DNA from: Halomonas daqiaonensis
GTDB lineage: Bacteria > Pseudomonadota > Gammaproteobacteria > Pseudomonadales > Halomonadaceae
Assembly (NCBI RefSeq): GCF_900109725.1
Contig: NZ_FOBC01000006.1
Span: forward strand, 1 to 64,000
Length of the DNA stretch: 64,000 nucleotides
Direction of reading: 5' to 3'
The position numbers and the translations under genes were made by a program. The notes under the pieces are model-generated. The model saw nothing but the letters and a program-made list of their open reading frames with translations. It was not told the DNA's origin and did not search any database. Position 1 is the first letter of the stretch; each line of letters opens with the position of its first letter. This document shows positions 63,388 through 64,000 of the stretch, piece by piece.

Positions 63388-64000
63388 ATGTCCGAGATCA
63401 ATGGCAAGGTCGTCATCATCACAGGTGCCAGCAGCGGCCTCGGCGAAGCCACCGCCCACCGGCTGGCAAAAGCCGGCGCCAAGCTGGTGCTCGGCGCACG
63501 CCGCGAGGAGCGTCTCGAGGCGCTGCGTGATGCTATCGTCGAGCAGGGCGGCGAGGCTATCTATCGCGTTACCGACGTGACCGACCGTGATCAGGTCGAG
63601 GCCCTGGCGACCGCCGCCAAGGAGGCCTATGGCCGCATCGACGTGCTGGTCAACAACGCCGGCGTGATGCCGCTGTCACCGCTTGACCAGCTCAAGGTCG
63701 ACGAGTGGGAGCAGATGATCGACGTCAACATCAAGGGCGTGCTCTACGGTGTTGCCGCGGTGTTGCCGACCATGCGCGAGCAGCATGCTGGCCATATCAT
63801 CAACCTCTCCTCGGTGGCTGGCCACGTGGTCTTCCCGGCCTCGGCCGTCTATTCCGCCACCAAGTATGCGGTGAAGGCGCTCTCCGAGGGCATTCGCCAG
63901 GAGGGTGGCGAGGAAATCCGCTCTACCAACATCTCTCCCGGGGCGGTGGCCACCGAGTTGACCACCTCCATCAGCGACCCCGACACCGCCGAGAACGTGA
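63388..64000 (+). CDS. Short-chain dehydrogenase/reductase (3'-truncated by window end)
   Basis: The first 204 residues of an SDR family oxidoreductase are present, and the frame is still open at 64000. Residues 1-20 show the NAD(P)-binding [33 protein letters not shown] follows, and the catalytic Ser, Tyr and Lys are visible in NLSSVAG and [11 protein letters not shown]. The type resembles YdfG/NADP-dependent 3-hydroxy acid dehydrogenases. CAAGGAGA lies upstream of the ATG. It sits 69 bp after nemA and may be controlled with it. Confidence 0.9.
   Translation, partial: MSEINGKVVIITGASSGLGEATAHRLAKAGAKLVLGARREERLEALRDAIVEQGGEAIYRVTDVTDRDQVEALATAAKEAYGRIDVLVNNAGVMPLSPLDQLKVDEWEQMIDVNIKGVLYGVAAVLPTMREQHAGHIINLSSVAGHVVFPASAVYSATKYAVKALSEGIRQEGGEEIRSTNISPGAVATELTTSISDPDTAENV

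Overview
The window is high-GC chromosomal DNA from a gammaproteobacterium, most probably a member of the Halomonadaceae (Halomonas-like). Pointers are the many TRAP transporters, a TRAP operon closed by a universal stress protein gene (the arrangement of the Halomonas ectoine system teaABCD), a fruBKA operon with a divergent LacI-type regulator, and BaeSR and LysO homologues. The taxonomy is inferred from gene content only. No rRNA, tRNA or CRISPR array was seen.

Region 1 (1-24858) is a purine, ureide and glyoxylate catabolic island that starts at the remnant of an IS1182-type transposase. It holds membrane urate oxidase (puuD), an NCS1 permease, an allantoin/hydantoin racemase, allantoinase (puuE), ureidoglycine aminohydrolase (allE) and ureidoglycolate lyase (allA). 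The glyoxylate made is handled by gcl, hyi, glxR and ttuD, ending in 2-phosphoglycerate. Between these halves lies an almost mirror-symmetrical pair of operons. Leftward: dctPQM, a racemase-like protein with no catalytic cysteines, and a GntR regulator. Rightward: an arylmalonate-decarboxylase-like protein, dctPQM and a hydantoinase. Three GntR/FCD regulators are present. A TGTATACA-type palindrome sits upstream of two of those regulators, in the racemase/puuE divergent region, between the mirrored TRAP operons and in front of gcl, which suggests one regulon.

Region 2 (24959-42076) holds modABC (molybdate uptake, plausibly for a molybdenum hydroxylase feeding urate), a DUF192 protein, a third DctPQM transporter, a macrodomain protein, a nitrilase-family amidase, a TAXI-type TRAP transporter with a universal stress protein, a DUF2189-type membrane protein, a sulfite-oxidase-fold protein paired with a hybrid histidine kinase, and the FruR/Cra regulator.

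Region 3 (42292-49655) is fruB-fruK-fruA (fructose PTS) followed by pgi, with a double FruR operator in front of fruB.

Region 4 (50079-55171) is a visibly AT-richer, tightly overlapping four-gene operon: a zinc-ribbon (TackOD1-like) protein with a degenerate GGDEF-like tail, a processive GT2 synthase, an HlyD/Alg44-like membrane fusion protein, and a TviB/WbpO-like nucleotide-sugar dehydrogenase. It looks like a compact synthase-dependent exopolysaccharide system with an unusual regulatory subunit, and is the best candidate here for an undescribed system.

Region 5 (55391-64000) contains a Hen1-like methyltransferase, a Spy/CpxP-like protein with BaeRS, LysO, a DUF3108-like periplasmic protein, a DJ-1/PfpI protein, a NemR-like TetR regulator with an old yellow enzyme, and a short-chain dehydrogenase cut by the window end.
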